DNA from: Nocardioides sp.
GTDB taxonomy: Bacteria > Actinomycetota > Actinomycetes > Propionibacteriales > Nocardioidaceae
Reading direction: 5' to 3'
Assembly (NCBI GenBank): GCA_031177735.1
Contig: JAPSKJ010000166.1
Location: forward strand, 1-5,547
DNA length: 5,547 nt
Part shown: piece after piece, positions 5,541-5,547 of the stretch
Position numbering within the stretch: position 1 is the first letter of the stretch
Layout: every line of letters begins with the position of its first letter
Program-made: the position numbers and the translations under genes
Notes under the pieces: generated by a model
What the model was told of the DNA's origin: nothing
The model's input: only the letters and a program-made list of their open reading frames with translations
Databases searched by the model: none

Positions 5541-5547
5541 GGCACCA

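Noticed and set aside
1..5547. A new defence, toxin-antitoxin or mobile system
   Set aside because: No nuclease-effector pair, integrase, transposase, terminal repeats, CRISPR-like array or composition break is visible. All long genes belong to known families.

Overview
The window is very GC-rich, and its coding frames show the strong third-position G/C bias of a high-GC actinobacterium. Two recognisable actinobacterial families (DUF3140 and DUF5709), a UdgX-type uracil-DNA glycosylase and a short MMPL transporter all point to Actinomycetota. A Nocardioides-like or related genus is a reasonable guess, but it is an inference from family content, not a measured placement.

Left half, plus strand: the 3' part of a PAS-GGDEF diguanylate cyclase (1-786) is followed 13 bases later by a class I SAM-dependent methyltransferase (800-1441). 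After a 61-base gap packed with symmetrical elements and a plausible SigB/SigF-type stress promoter come a DUF3140 protein (1503-1835) and a UdgX-family uracil-DNA glycosylase (1846-2502), which look co-transcribed. A 13-bp GC hairpin without a U-tract (2513-2542) lies after udgX.

Right half, minus strand: the order of transcription is an MMPL-family transporter (3360-5540, running to the window edge), a DUF5709 acidic protein (2799-3272) and a 47-residue two-helix membrane protein (2571-2714). The last gene converges on udgX, and the GC hairpin sits between the two. The gaps before the last two genes hold short palindromes, and one holds a weaker SigB-like box.

How the genes relate: there is no single obvious pathway. 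The common thread, if any, is stress and envelope physiology: c-di-GMP signalling, handling of uracil in DNA, small stress-type hypothetical proteins and an exporter. The candidate promoter before DUF3140-udgX is the most testable link. I found no mobile element, CRISPR array, tRNA, rRNA or clear sign of horizontal transfer, and nothing that I can defend as a new multi-gene system. Every gap longer than about 50 bases is described; no gene-free stretch exceeds 300 bases.
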